Shown here: in pieces, positions 35,145 to 43,461 of the stretch
Position numbering within the stretch: position 1 is the first letter of the stretch
How the letters are laid out: each line of letters begins with the position of its first letter
Assembly (NCBI RefSeq): GCF_002286965.1
Contig: NZ_NSKD01000002.1
Location: 372,001 to 436,000 of the forward strand
DNA from: Halovibrio salipaludis
Lineage (GTDB): Bacteria; Pseudomonadota; Gammaproteobacteria; Pseudomonadales; Oleiphilaceae
DNA length: 64,000 nucleotides
Direction of reading: 5' to 3'
Program-made: the position numbers and the translations under genes
The notes under the pieces: model-generated
Seen by the model: the letters and a program-made list of their open reading frames with translations, nothing else
Databases searched by the model: none
What the model was told of the DNA's origin: nothing

Positions 35145-35879
35145 TCAGAAGCGGCGTTCCGGAATCGTGATGATATCGCCGGGGATCAGCCGATGGTTGG
35201 TGCGGATATCCCCGTCATTCAGGATGGCGTCCAGATCCACTGGAATTGCCACAACCTCGTCTTCAAGCTGCCGGTACAGCGTGGCGGAATCCGCGTTGGC
35301 GAACTCGTTCAGTCCGCCGGCGCCCAGCACCACATCCATGATCGTCATACCCTCTCGGTATGGCTGGGACGTGGGCTGGCGCACAGCGCCGGTCACCCGG
35401 ACCCGGTGGCTGAATTCGTGGCTGCCCATCTGGGTAACGATGACACTGACTTCAGGCTGGCGGATGTAAGGATCCAGACCCTGCTCAATCTTGCCCGCCA
35501 GATCTTCCGGGGTTTCGCCACTGGCGGATACATCGCCCACCAGCGGAACGGAGATCCGGCCGTCCGGGCGCACCGGGACCTGGACGCTGAGGTCCTCATT
35601 ACGCCAGACAACGATCCTGAGGGTATCGGAAGGTCCGATCCGGTACTGCTCGACCGGCTCGGATTCGCGCTCAAGGGCTTTCTGAATGCGGTTCTGGGAA
35701 GAATAGGGTGTCCCCGAGCACCCCGCCATAAGCAGAAGTACCAGCGCCAGCAGGCCAACACCAAGACGTCGCACGCTGCACCTCCGTAACCGTGATTGTC
35801 CATTCTGACCGGAGCGTGATTCTGGCAGATGGACCCTGGCCTTTTCGGTGAAATGCATTACAGATTGCGCAGTCCGCAT
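35145..35879 (-). CDS. Polysaccharide export lipoprotein (Wza-like)
   Basis: A 244-residue lipoprotein: a hydrophobic leader and lipobox LLMAGC (Cys about residue 54). It contains a Poly_export domain (YRIGPSDTLRIVVWRNEDLS) and one SLBB-like domain (VRVTGAVRQPTSQPYREGM). The N-terminus is unusually long for a lipoprotein leader; the second Met (MHFTEK) or a later start may be the true one. It shares one base with the sugar-transferase stop upstream. It forms the outer-membrane exit with the TIGR03016-like barrel. Confidence 0.9.
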   Translation of the reverse strand: MRTAQSVMHFTEKARVHLPESRSGQNGQSRLRRCSVRRLGVGLLALVLLLMAGCSGTPYSSQNRIQKALERESEPVEQYRIGPSDTLRIVVWRNEDLSVQVPVRPDGRISVPLVGDVSASGETPEDLAGKIEQGLDPYIRQPEVSVIVTQMGSHEFSHRVRVTGAVRQPTSQPYREGMTIMDVVLGAGGLNEFANADSATLYRQLEDEVVAIPVDLDAILNDGDIRTNHRLIPGDIITIPERRF

Positions 35880-37300
35880 TATTGCGCTCCTTTCTTGAAA
35901 AGCACCACTTCCACTGTCTGCACCATTGTCAGGATGTCGAGAAGCAGGCTCTGATTCTTGATGTAATAGAGGTCATACCGGAGTTTCTCCCGGGTGTCCT
36001 CCTCGCTGTCCGCATAGGCGAAGCAAAGCTGCGCCCAGCCTGTCAGACCGGGTTTGACCCGGTGACGTTCACTGTAGAACGGGATACTTGCCGAAAGCTG
36101 GTCAACAAAGAACGGGCGCTCCGGCCGGGGCCCCACAAAGGCCATCTCGCCCTTGAGGACGTTGAAGATCTGTGGCAGCTCGTCGATACGGACTTTACGG
36201 ATGACACGGCCAACCCGCGTGATCCGGTCATCGTCCTTCTGGGCCCAGACGGCGCCGCCCTTCTCCGCATCAGTGCCCATGGAGCGAAACTTGTGGACCC
36301 GGAAGATCCGACCGTTCAGCCCAACACGCTCCTGGCTGTAGAGCACCGGCGCTTTCAGGCCGTCCTCCAGCTTGATCGCAATCACCGTCAGAAGCATGAG
36401 CGGCCATGTAAGCGCCAGCAGGACCAGAGAGGCAGAGAGATCGATCAGGCGTTTACTCCATCGCGAAATGGCGGATAGTGAGAACCCTTCCGAGAACACC
36501 AGCCAGCCGGAGGTGATCATCTCCAGCGCCACCTTGCGGGTCTCCCGTTCATAGAAGCTGGCCCCCTCAATGATCCGTACCCCACGCATGCGGCACTCCA
36601 GGAGCCCCTCCATCGGGAGCCCACCGTGACGCCGGTCATCCACCGCAATCACGATCTCGTCAATCCGCAGGCGGTCAACCAGGGCAGGCAGATCCTCGCC
36701 TTTCTGTTGACGACACAGCCGATCCTCATCCACCTGCACTGAGTCCTCATTCGCAGGCAGGAATCCAACCAACACGAAGCCCTTGCGGTTCATGGGAGAC
36801 TGCAGCTCCTGCTCCATCTGGTAAGCCCGCTGCCCTGCCCCCAGCATCAGGACCCGGCGACGGAAACGGTTCGCTCCGATCAGGCGGAAGAACAGGCTGC
36901 GGACGATACCCAGCATCAGGAAGCCGAAAACGGAGGCGGACGTCACGACCCCTTCGCCCCCGAGATACCAGAAGTAGTCCGGCAGCAGGAACGCCAGGAC
37001 GTAGGAAAGTGGCAGGCTGAGGATCAGGGTCATGATGGTCCGGAGCATCATGCCGGTAAGGCCTTCCTCAAGCTTTGCCTGGTGAACCGCAAGCGCGACC
37101 ATGACAACCAGGTTCACAAGCCCGAAGGCAACGGCCGAAGGCAGGACATAGGTCCAGTACTCGGCCAGCATGGCGGGATCGCCGAAATAGCGGAAGAACA
37201 CCGCCAGGTAAAGGGCGAGCACCAGAGCCAGAAAATCAAGCAGCCCCAGAATCAGGAATGGGACATGAAGGTAATGTCGAAACAGACGGACGTGCGCCAC
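35879..37300 (-). CDS. XrtA-system initiating sugar-phosphate transferase (TIGR03013 type)
   Basis: A 473-residue polyprenyl-phosphate sugar phosphotransferase that starts each repeat unit on undecaprenyl phosphate. It has about four or five N-terminal membrane helices, a Rossmann-like CoA/NAD-binding region (RRRVLMLGAGQRAYQ, about 148-162), and a C-terminal sugar-transferase domain (KRLIDLSASLVLL, KFRSM, RIDELPQ, GPRPERPFF, RHRVKPGLTGWAQ). The start codon is GTG at 37298-37300 with an AAGGAGA ribosome site. First gene of the EPS operon, about 31 bases after the predicted start of the sigma-54 transcript. Confidence 0.92.
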   Translation of the reverse strand: MAHVRLFRHYLHVPFLILGLLDFLALVLALYLAVFFRYFGDPAMLAEYWTYVLPSAVAFGLVNLVVMVALAVHQAKLEEGLTGMMLRTIMTLILSLPLSYVLAFLLPDYFWYLGGEGVVTSASVFGFLMLGIVRSLFFRLIGANRFRRRVLMLGAGQRAYQMEQELQSPMNRKGFVLVGFLPANEDSVQVDEDRLCRQQKGEDLPALVDRLRIDEIVIAVDDRRHGGLPMEGLLECRMRGVRIIEGASFYERETRKVALEMITSGWLVFSEGFSLSAISRWSKRLIDLSASLVLLALTWPLMLLTVIAIKLEDGLKAPVLYSQERVGLNGRIFRVHKFRSMGTDAEKGGAVWAQKDDDRITRVGRVIRKVRIDELPQIFNVLKGEMAFVGPRPERPFFVDQLSASIPFYSERHRVKPGLTGWAQLCFAYADSEEDTREKLRYDLYYIKNQSLLLDILTMVQTVEVVLFKKGAQ

Positions 37301-37342
37301 AGCATCTCCTTCCTTGCGCCGTCACAGAGCGGGACAGCTGGC

Positions 37343-37358
37343 AGCACACCCTGTGCCA
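37343..37358 (-). promoter_or_regulatory. Probable sigma-54 promoter of the EPS operon
   Basis: On the minus strand the sequence is TGGCAC-AGGGT-GTGCT, matching the RpoN consensus TGGCAC-N5-TTGCW at all but one position, with GG and GC separated by exactly 10 bases. It is centred about 50 bases before the GTG start of the sugar-phosphate transferase; transcription would begin near 37331, leaving a roughly 31-base leader that includes the ribosome site. Needs an enhancer-binding activator, which is not encoded in this window. Confidence 0.75.
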
Positions 37359-37388
37359 CCGGGCCTGAAGCCCTGCTCAACTGATCTC

Positions 37389-37416
37389 AGTCTACACTGG
37401 ATTAAATCAATTTCAA
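37389..37416 (-). promoter_or_regulatory. Possible sigma-70 promoter upstream of the EPS operon
   Basis: TTGAAA (37411-37416 on the minus strand) and TAGACT (37389-37394) are separated by 16 bases. It would provide basal transcription upstream of the sigma-54 site. The match is moderate and the region is AT-rich, so it may be chance. Confidence 0.3.
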
Positions 37417-37474
37417 TTTGTAACGCTTCTGGTTTTGAGGTTTTTCTCACTGTCTCGTCAACCCAGTCACCATG

Positions 37475-37490
37475 AGGCACAATATCCGCT
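37475..37490 (+). promoter_or_regulatory. Weak sigma-54-like site before the dehydrogenase gene
   Basis: AGGCAC-AATAT-CCGCT keeps GG-N10-GC but has three mismatches to the RpoN consensus. Transcription would start near 37501, only about 16 bases before the ATG, so the ribosome site would lie at the very 5' end. Considered only because of the strong sites nearby. Confidence 0.3.
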
Positions 37491-37516
37491 CTTCATCAAC
37501 GAGGGACAGCAGCAAC

Positions 37517-38797
37517 ATGGCAACCGTTCAGGACGTTCGGATCGGGATCATCGGGCTTGGTTACGTGGGACTGCCTCTGGCAGTGGAATTCGGCAGGCAG
37601 TATCCGACCGCCGGTTTTGACATCGACAGCCAGCGAATTGGCCAGCTCCAGGATGGGTTCGATGACACACGTGAGGTGGAACCCGAGGAGCTGGCGGCCT
37701 CGGAGCAGCTCCGGTTCTCCTCTGAACTGGAAAGCATCCGTGACTGCAATGTCTACATCGTAACCGTCCCCACACCGATCGACGCCTTCAAAACCCCCGA
37801 TTTCGGGCCTCTGAGGGCTGCTTCCCGATCTGTCGCAAAGGTTCTCAGCAAGGGGGACACCGTGATCTACGAGTCCACGGTCTACCCCGGCGCCACCGAG
37901 GAAATCTGCATTCCCATCCTGGAAGCCGAATCCGGCCTGACCTTCAACCAGGATTTCTTCGCCGGCTACAGCCCCGAACGGATCAACCCGGGCGACAAGG
38001 AACACCGGGTCACCAGCATTCTCAAGGTCACATCCGGCTCCACGCCCGAGACAGCGCGCTTTGTTGATGACCTGTACGCCTCGGTTATTACGGCGGGCAC
38101 CCATCTGGCCAGTTCCATCCGCGTGGCCGAAGCCGCCAAGGTCATTGAGAATACCCAGCGTGATGTGAACATTGCCCTGGTCAATGAACTGTCCCTGATT
38201 TTTGAGCGCCTGGGAATCGATACCGAGGAGGTTCTCCAGGCCGCCGGGACCAAGTGGAACTTCCTGCCCTTCCGCCCCGGGCTGGTGGGTGGCCACTGCA
38301 TCGGTGTGGACCCCTATTACCTGACCCACAAGGCCCAGGCTGTCGGATACCACCCGGAGATGATCCTCTCCGGCCGGCGTCTCAATGACCGTATGGGGGC
38401 CGAGGTGGCCGAACGCGTGATCAAGATGATGACCCGTAGCCGCATCCAGGTGGTGGATTCCAATGTCCTGATCATGGGGCTGACGTTCAAGGAGAACTGC
38501 CCCGACATCCGTAATACCCGCGCCATCGACCTGGTCCACGAATTCCAAGACTACCATGCCAACGTTGACGTGTGGGACCCCTGGGCGGACGCGGACGAAG
38601 TCCGGGAGGAATACGGCATCGAACTGGTTAAGAACCCTGCCGAGGGGCATTACGACGCCATGATCCTCGCGGTGGGTCATCGGGACTTTGTAGCGCTCGG
38701 TGCGGAGAAGCTGCGAGCCCTGGGTAAGCCTGCCGGCTCCATACTGTTTGATGTTAAGTACGCACTGCCCAAGGAATCCGTCGACGGTCGACTCTGA
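37517..38797 (+). CDS. tviB: Nucleotide-sugar dehydrogenase (TviB type)
   Basis: A 426-residue UDP-sugar 6-dehydrogenase that oxidises a UDP-N-acetylhexosamine to its uronic acid with NAD+. The NAD-binding GLGYVGLP is at residues 13-20, and the active-site Cys is in [13 protein letters not shown] (about Cys261). Overall it resembles TviB/WbpO enzymes. The start MATVQDVR is preferred to a 15-residue longer frame; a GAGGGA ribosome site precedes it. It is divergent from the EPS operon and probably supplies an N-acetylhexosaminuronic acid to it, which the amidotransferase could amidate. WbpA-type specificity is not excluded. Confidence 0.9.
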   Translation: MATVQDVRIGIIGLGYVGLPLAVEFGRQYPTAGFDIDSQRIGQLQDGFDDTREVEPEELAASEQLRFSSELESIRDCNVYIVTVPTPIDAFKTPDFGPLRAASRSVAKVLSKGDTVIYESTVYPGATEEICIPILEAESGLTFNQDFFAGYSPERINPGDKEHRVTSILKVTSGSTPETARFVDDLYASVITAGTHLASSIRVAEAAKVIENTQRDVNIALVNELSLIFERLGIDTEEVLQAAGTKWNFLPFRPGLVGGHCIGVDPYYLTHKAQAVGYHPEMILSGRRLNDRMGAEVAERVIKMMTRSRIQVVDSNVLIMGLTFKENCPDIRNTRAIDLVHEFQDYHANVDVWDPWADADEVREEYGIELVKNPAEGHYDAMILAVGHRDFVALGAEKLRALGKPAGSILFDVKYALPKESVDGRL

Positions 38798-38841
38798 AGC
38801 GCATCACCGGGTTGTCAGAATTCTTTACACTTCGGCATTTT

Positions 38842-38862
38842 CCGGTTCCGCTCCGGAACCGG
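38842..38862 (+). terminator. Hairpin downstream of the dehydrogenase gene
   Basis: CCGGTTCCG-CTC-CGGAACCGG is a perfect 9-base stem with a 3-base loop, 45 bases after the tviB stop. No U-tract follows (the next bases are AACGCTTT), so it may be an inefficient terminator or a regulatory stem upstream of the PEP-CTERM promoter. Confidence 0.5.
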
Positions 38863-38894
38863 AACGCTTTGATAGCACAACTAATTAATGATTT

Positions 38895-38910
38895 GGGGCC
38901 AAATACTGCA
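38895..38910 (+). promoter_or_regulatory. Weak sigma-54-like site before the first PEP-CTERM gene
   Basis: GGGGCC-AAATA-CTGCA has GG and GC 10 bases apart (38896-38897 and 38908-38909) but matches the consensus at only 7 of 11 fixed positions. It lies about 50 bases before the ATG, a spacing comparable with the strong site of the second gene. Plausible as a degraded or weaker copy. Confidence 0.4.
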
Positions 38911-38959
38911 TAACTCCGGGTGGACGTAATGTCTGATACTCAACTGGAGGAGTACGACA

Positions 38960-39613
38960 ATGAAATTCACCCAATCAGCTCTCGCAATCGCCTGTGGTCT
39001 TGCTCTTTCAGTAGCAGCCCATGGCAGCTATATCGGCCTTGAAGACGCCAACAACCCGGATACATTTCAGGTTGATGACGGAAGCAACACCTATGACAAA
39101 GGTAAGAATGATTACGTGAACCAGAGTGGTTCCCTGATTGATGCCGGCGACGTTGTCGAGCAGGGCCGCAAGGTGGTCTCCACCTCAGCTGACAAGTTCC
39201 GTCTGACCTTCACCTACCTGTTCAAGGAAGCCGGCTGGACGAACTCCTTCTGGTACCAGGGATCCAAGCTTTTCGAGACTGGCACCAACAGCTACGGAGA
39301 TTCACAGTCCTTCATCTATGACGGTGGCCTCAATGCCCTTGATTTCGCGTTCCAGACCCGCAACTACAGCAACACGCTGGTTAACAGCCTGAACAACGCG
39401 GATAACGACAGTCTGGTAGCCTATGACTTCTTCACCTATCAGGGAGATGGTTTCATTCTGCTCGGTCTGGATGACACAGGTGCGGGCCCGGACGACAACC
39501 ACGATGATATGATCATCAAGGTGACTGCTACCAAGGTCCCGGAACCCGGCACCCTCGCGCTGCTCGGACTCGGCCTGGCTGGCCTTGGGCTTGGCTACCG
39601 CCGCCGCTCATAG
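38960..39613 (+). CDS. PEP-CTERM protein 1 (exosortase substrate)
   Basis: A 217-residue exported protein. A signal peptide spans about residues 1-21 (KFTQSALAIACGLALSVAAHG). The last 25 residues (193-217) are a PEP-CTERM tail: VPEPG, a hydrophobic helix, then YRRRS. The ectodomain shares QGRKVVSTS, FTYLFKEAG, NSFW and a DDNHDDMIIKVTA segment with the next gene; this last acidic stretch could bind calcium. No known catalytic motif is visible. Ribosome site GGAGGAG just before the ATG. It is the likely substrate of the exosortase at 2802-4340 and probably a matrix or surface protein. Confidence 0.88.
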   Translation: MKFTQSALAIACGLALSVAAHGSYIGLEDANNPDTFQVDDGSNTYDKGKNDYVNQSGSLIDAGDVVEQGRKVVSTSADKFRLTFTYLFKEAGWTNSFWYQGSKLFETGTNSYGDSQSFIYDGGLNALDFAFQTRNYSNTLVNSLNNADNDSLVAYDFFTYQGDGFILLGLDDTGAGPDDNHDDMIIKVTATKVPEPGTLALLGLGLAGLGLGYRRRS

Positions 39614-39629
39614 ACTGACCTGTTTGGTC

Positions 39630-39660
39630 AACGGTGCCCTCAAGGGCACCGTTCTTTCCT
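39630..39660 (+). terminator. Rho-independent terminator after PEP-CTERM gene 1
   Basis: AACGGTGCCCT-CA-AGGGCACCGTT is an 11-base perfect stem followed by CTTTCCT, 16 bases after the stop codon. It would separate transcription of the two PEP-CTERM genes. Confidence 0.8.
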
Positions 39661-39778
39661 GCCTCAACCTGCCCTGTGATGCTTCCCACAAAATTAAGTG
39701 TCGGTAACTTTTACAGATTGGGCCAGATGCCTTTTTGTGATTGCACTTTAATCGCTTAAAAACAGGTATGTACATGGA

Positions 39779-39794
39779 TGGCACATCTATTGCT
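39779..39794 (+). promoter_or_regulatory. Sigma-54 promoter of PEP-CTERM gene 2 (perfect consensus)
   Basis: TGGCAC-ATCTA-TTGCT matches the RpoN consensus TGGCAC-N5-TTGCW at every fixed position. It lies 45 bases before the ATG; transcription would start near 39805, giving a leader of about 35 bases that includes the ribosome site at 39831-39837. PEP-CTERM systems are known to use sigma-54 with the PrsK/PrsR two-component pair, which is not in this window. Confidence 0.88.
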
Positions 39795-39839
39795 ACCACC
39801 CTCGTGTGCATTAGAACGAATTACTCAATAGGAGGAGTA

Positions 39840-40538
39840 ATGACAATGACGTTTACCAAGAAATCACTGGCACTGGCATGTGGCCTGGCACTCGCCGGAG
39901 GCGCCCAGGCTTCCTTTATTGGCACAGCAGACGACGATCTCAATTCCACGGGGTCGTTTGCTTTAAGCGATTCCGACAATGATTACGTTTCACCAACCGC
40001 AGAGCTGCAGGATGGTTCCGTCGTGGATCAGGGGCGGAAGGTGGTATCCACGTCCAACGATGACTTCGTGCTGACGTTCACCTACCTGTTTAAAGATGCG
40101 GGTTACAACAATTCGTTCTGGTTCGAAGGCAATGAGATCTTCAATACCGCTTCGAGCTCTGTTGGTGATCAGTTCTCAACGATCTATTCAGGCGGTACCG
40201 GCACATTGGACCTCTTTTTCCAATCCATTCACGCCTATACCGGGAGCAATATCGGGTCAATCACGAACGAGCAGAACGATTCGGGGCCGACTCTTAATTC
40301 CCACGGCAAGCCCTATAACTTCTTCAGCTACCAGGACGGCAATGGTGCCATCCTTCTGGGCTTGGATGATGGAGGTGGCAGCGAGGACGGGGGTACGGAC
40401 GTCGGCCACTCTGACGACGACAACCACGATGACATGATCATCAAGGTAACCGCTTCCAAGGTCCCGGAGCCCGGCACCCTGGCCCTGTTCGGGCTTGGCT
40501 TGGCGGGTCTTGGCCTGAGCTATCGTCGCCGCTCTTGA
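39840..40538 (+). CDS. PEP-CTERM protein 2 (exosortase substrate, paralogue of protein 1)
   Basis: A 232-residue exported protein. The start MTMTFTKKS follows a GGAGGAG ribosome site; a longer frame from 39741 is rejected because it runs through the sigma-54 promoter. The signal peptide ends near GGAQA (about residue 23). The PEP-CTERM tail occupies 208-232. It shares QGRKVVSTS, FTYLFK, NSFW and DDNHDDMIIKVTA with protein 1 but has a Gly/Asp-rich insert (DDGGGSEDGGTD) near residue 180. A tandem duplication is likely. Probable surface or matrix protein processed by the exosortase. Confidence 0.88.
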   Translation: MTMTFTKKSLALACGLALAGGAQASFIGTADDDLNSTGSFALSDSDNDYVSPTAELQDGSVVDQGRKVVSTSNDDFVLTFTYLFKDAGYNNSFWFEGNEIFNTASSSVGDQFSTIYSGGTGTLDLFFQSIHAYTGSNIGSITNEQNDSGPTLNSHGKPYNFFSYQDGNGAILLGLDDGGGSEDGGTDVGHSDDDNHDDMIIKVTASKVPEPGTLALFGLGLAGLGLSYRRRS

Positions 40539-40561
40539 TACCTTTTCCGGTGACAAGAAAT

Positions 40562-40592
40562 AAAAACGGCGCCCCGAGGGGCGCCGTTTTTT
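40562..40592. terminator. Bidirectional terminator between PEP-CTERM gene 2 and prpD
   Basis: A perfect 14-base stem (AAAAACGGCGCCCC on the left arm, 2-base GA turn, then the complement) ends in TTTTTT and begins with AAAAA, so it works in both directions. It ends convergent transcription of the PEP-CTERM gene (+) and prpD (-). Confidence 0.92.
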
Positions 40593-40619
40593 ATGAATAC
40601 CGGATTACCGTCAGTTCAT

Positions 40620-42107
40620 TTAACACCCTTCAAACAGGTCCATGAACTCGTTCACCGGCGTCTTCTCCAGCGTCTTCTGGTCCTTGCACAGGCTGAAGAT
40701 CTGTTCGGAGCGCTTCTGGGTAAAGCGGGTCGCCAGGTTGTTGCGGAACTTCTGCTCCAGCAGCGGAATACCGTCTTTCCGGCGGCGGCGGTGCCCGATC
40801 GGGTATTCCACGGCCACGTTCTCGGTGCTGGACCCGTCCTTGAAGAAGACCTGGATCGCGTTGGCGATGGAGCGCTTATCCTCTTCCAGGTACTCGCGGG
40901 TATAACGCTCGTCTTCCTGCACTTCCATCTTGCCCCGGATCTCGTCGATGATGGGGTTGTTGGCGTGGAAGTCGTCCTCGTAGTGCTCGGCCGTCAGGTT
41001 GCCGAAGATCAGCGGCACGGCGGTCATGTACTGCAGGCAGTGGTCCCGGTCCGCGGCATTGGCCAGGTTGCCTTGCTTGGAGATGATGCGGATCGCGGAT
41101 TCGTGGGTGGTGATTACGATCCGGTCGATCTCATCCAGCCGGTCCTTAACCTGCGGATGCAGTGTGACGGCCGCTTCGGCAGCGGTCTGGGCGTGGAATT
41201 CGGCCGGGAAGGAGATCTTGAACAGGACGTTCTCCATCACGTAGCTGCCGAAATCCTGCGGCAGCTTGAACTGGCGCTCCCCTTCCGGTTTGACCTGCTG
41301 GTCGCGGTTGGTCTTGCTGAACAGCACGTCGTAGAAGCCCCACTGCGGCGCGCTCAGGGCGCCCGGAATGCCCATTTCACCACGCTTGGCGATATCGGCC
41401 AGCCGTACGGCGCGGGAGGTGGCATCACCGGCCGCCCAGGACTTGCGGGAGCCCGCGTTGGGGGCGTGGCGGTAGGTGCGCAGGGACTGGCCATCAACCC
41501 AGGCGTGGGAGAGCGCGGCCATGATTTCTTCGCGATTGCAGCCCATGAGCTTGGCGGTCACCGCTGTGGAGGCGACCTTCACCAGAACCACGTGGTCAAG
41601 GCCAACGCGGTTGAACGAGTTCTCCAGTGCCAGCACGCCCTGGATCTCGTGGGCCATGATCATGCCCTCGATCACGTCGCGCATGGTCAGCGGGTCCTTG
41701 CCTTCAGCAACACGCTTCTGTGAGAGGTGATCGGCGATGGCCAGGATGCCGCCAAGGTTGTCGGACGGGTGACCCCATTCGGCGGCGAGCCAGGTGTCGT
41801 TGTAGTCGAGCCAGCGGATGATGCAGCCGATGTCCCAGGCGGCCTTGACCGGGTCCAGGCGGAAGGGGGTTCCGGGCACGCGCGCGCCGTTGGGGACCTG
41901 GGTGCCTTCAACGATGGGGCCGAGGTGCTTGGTGCACTCGGGGAAACGCAGGGCCAGCAGACCGCAGCCGAGGGTGTCCATCAGGCAGTTACGGGCGGTG
42001 TCCAGGGCTTCCTTGCTCTTGATGTTGTAGTCGAGGACGTAGTCCGCGATTTTCTGGATGATCTCGTCGTAGTCCGGGCGGACGTTGGATTCTACGTTGG
42101 CGCTCAT
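40620..42107 (-). CDS. prpD: 2-methylcitrate dehydratase
   Basis: A 495-residue MmgE/PrpD-family enzyme that dehydrates 2-methylcitrate to 2-methyl-cis-aconitate in propionate catabolism. [22 protein letters not shown] is the characteristic active-site region, and [28 protein letters not shown] the second conserved block. The start MSANVESNV is chosen; a 53-residue longer frame would translate the intergenic repeat. Third gene of prpBCD. This pathway uses PrpD rather than the AcnD/PrpF pair found in many relatives; neither is seen here. Confidence 0.95.
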   Translation of the reverse strand: MSANVESNVRPDYDEIIQKIADYVLDYNIKSKEALDTARNCLMDTLGCGLLALRFPECTKHLGPIVEGTQVPNGARVPGTPFRLDPVKAAWDIGCIIRWLDYNDTWLAAEWGHPSDNLGGILAIADHLSQKRVAEGKDPLTMRDVIEGMIMAHEIQGVLALENSFNRVGLDHVVLVKVASTAVTAKLMGCNREEIMAALSHAWVDGQSLRTYRHAPNAGSRKSWAAGDATSRAVRLADIAKRGEMGIPGALSAPQWGFYDVLFSKTNRDQQVKPEGERQFKLPQDFGSYVMENVLFKISFPAEFHAQTAAEAAVTLHPQVKDRLDEIDRIVITTHESAIRIISKQGNLANAADRDHCLQYMTAVPLIFGNLTAEHYEDDFHANNPIIDEIRGKMEVQEDERYTREYLEEDKRSIANAIQVFFKDGSSTENVAVEYPIGHRRRRKDGIPLLEQKFRNNLATRFTQKRSEQIFSLCKDQKTLEKTPVNEFMDLFEGC

Positions 42108-42299
42108 AGTGATTCCTTTATGGAGGTCCTGATAAAACCAGATTGCTGATTCATTGCAGGAAGCGCTCGGGGACCTCTCCCCGGGAACCGCTATGAATCC
42201 ATCCCTGGACGCTACGCGGTCGCCATCCATGGCGACCGAGTTTCCCGGTGAGAGGTCCCCGACCACTTCCCTCGGAAGTGGACGTAAGGTCCAGCGTTT
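42108..42299. repeat. Hairpin-rich intergenic element between prpC and prpD
   Basis: Outer inverted arms at 42167-42187 and 42242-42262 pair at 20 of 21 positions (arm begins TCGGGGACCTCTC). Inside is a perfect 10-base stem, CGGTCGCCAT-CC-ATGGCGACCG at 42217-42238. A separate 8-base stem, CCACTTCC-CTC-GGAAGTGG at 42263-42281, follows. The nested layout looks like a REP- or MITE-like mobile repeat inserted in the operon; transcript processing or attenuation is an alternative. No second copy was noticed in this window. Confidence 0.75.
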
Positions 42300-43424
42300 T
42301 TACCGCTCGTCGATCGGCAGCCACTCCTGGTGCTCAGGGCCGGTGTAGTCGGCGCTCGGGCGGATGATGCGGTTGTTGGCGCGCTGCTCCTTCACGTGGG
42401 CCGTCCAGCCTGAAACACGCGACATCAGGAAGATGGGCGTGAACAGCTTGGTCGGGATGTTCATGAAGAAGTACGCGGAGGCGTGGAAGAAGTCCGCATT
42501 CGGGAACAGCTTCTTCTCGCGCCACATGACCTCTTCGCACCGCTCGGAGATGTCGTAGAGGCTGGTGTCGCCGTAATCCTCGGCCAGTGCGTGGGACCAT
42601 TTCTTGATGATGGCGTTACGCGGGTCGGCATCGCGGTACACGGCATGACCAAAGCCCATGATCTTGTCCTTGCGCTCCAGCATCCCGAGGAGTTTCTCCT
42701 CGGCGTCATCCGGGTCGTTGAAGCCTTCGATCATTTCCATAGCAGCTTCATTGGCACCGCCGTGGAGCGGGCCGCGCAGGCTGCCGATGGCGCCGGTGAC
42801 GCAGGAGTGAATGTCCGAAAGCGTGGAGGCGCATACCCTGGCGGTGAAGGTGGATGCGTTGAACTCGTGCTCGGCGTAGAGGATGAGCGAGACGTTCATC
42901 ACATCGGCGTGCAGCTGGCTGGGCTTACGCCCGTGTAGCATGTGCAGGAAGTGGGAGCCGATGGTGTCGTCGTCCAGGTCGGTGTCGATGCGCACGCCGT
43001 CGTGGCTGTAGCGGTACCAGTAACAGATGACGGCGGGGAGTGCCGCGAGCATGCGGTCGATGTGGTCATCCTGCTCGTCAAAGCTCTGTTCGGTCTCGAG
43101 GTTGCCCAGCATGGAGCAGCCGGTGCGCATCACATCCATGGGGTGAGCGTCCGCCGGAATCCGCTCCAGCACCTCTTTAAGGGCATCCGGCAGGTGACGC
43201 TTGCCCGCCAGGCGCTTTCTGTAGGCTTCAAGTTCCCGCTGGTTGGGCAGATGACCGTGGATCAGCAGGTGCGCCACTTCCTCGAACTGGGCATTGTTGG
43301 CCAGATCAGTGATGTCGTAGCCGCGGTACGTAAGGCCAGTACCGGTCTTGCCGACGGTGCAGAGTGCGGTCTCCCCTGCTACCTGGCCACGCAGGCCAGC
43401 GCCACCTTGTGGTTTATCGCTCAT
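42300..43424 (-). CDS. prpC: 2-methylcitrate synthase
   Basis: A 374-residue citrate-synthase-family enzyme that condenses propionyl-CoA with oxaloacetate. The active-site segments are GSLRGPLHGGANEAAM (catalytic His) and MGFGHAVYRDADPRN, and the short N-terminus with YRGYDITDLA is characteristic of PrpC rather than GltA. Second gene of the operon, about 37 bases after prpB and 192 bases before prpD, with the repeat in between. An ordinary acetyl-CoA citrate synthase activity may be secondary. Confidence 0.95.
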   Translation of the reverse strand: MSDKPQGGAGLRGQVAGETALCTVGKTGTGLTYRGYDITDLANNAQFEEVAHLLIHGHLPNQRELEAYRKRLAGKRHLPDALKEVLERIPADAHPMDVMRTGCSMLGNLETEQSFDEQDDHIDRMLAALPAVICYWYRYSHDGVRIDTDLDDDTIGSHFLHMLHGRKPSQLHADVMNVSLILYAEHEFNASTFTARVCASTLSDIHSCVTGAIGSLRGPLHGGANEAAMEMIEGFNDPDDAEEKLLGMLERKDKIMGFGHAVYRDADPRNAIIKKWSHALAEDYGDTSLYDISERCEEVMWREKKLFPNADFFHASAYFFMNIPTKLFTPIFLMSRVSGWTAHVKEQRANNRIIRPSADYTGPEHQEWLPIDER

Positions 43425-43461
43425 GGTTCTTTCCTCTCACCTGTCATGCTTTTTGTTGCTG

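Noticed and set aside
37496-38680. A 394-codon minus-strand frame over the dehydrogenase gene
   Set aside because: The opposite strand encodes a clear UDP-sugar dehydrogenase with NAD-binding and active-site motifs; the antisense frame has none.
40593-41723. A 376-codon plus-strand frame over prpD
   Set aside because: It is antisense to a well-conserved prpD and starts inside the region downstream of the bidirectional terminator without a ribosome site.
42108-42266. N-terminal extension of prpD by 53 codons
   Set aside because: The extension would translate the inverted-repeat element; PrpD relatives begin near MSANVESN.
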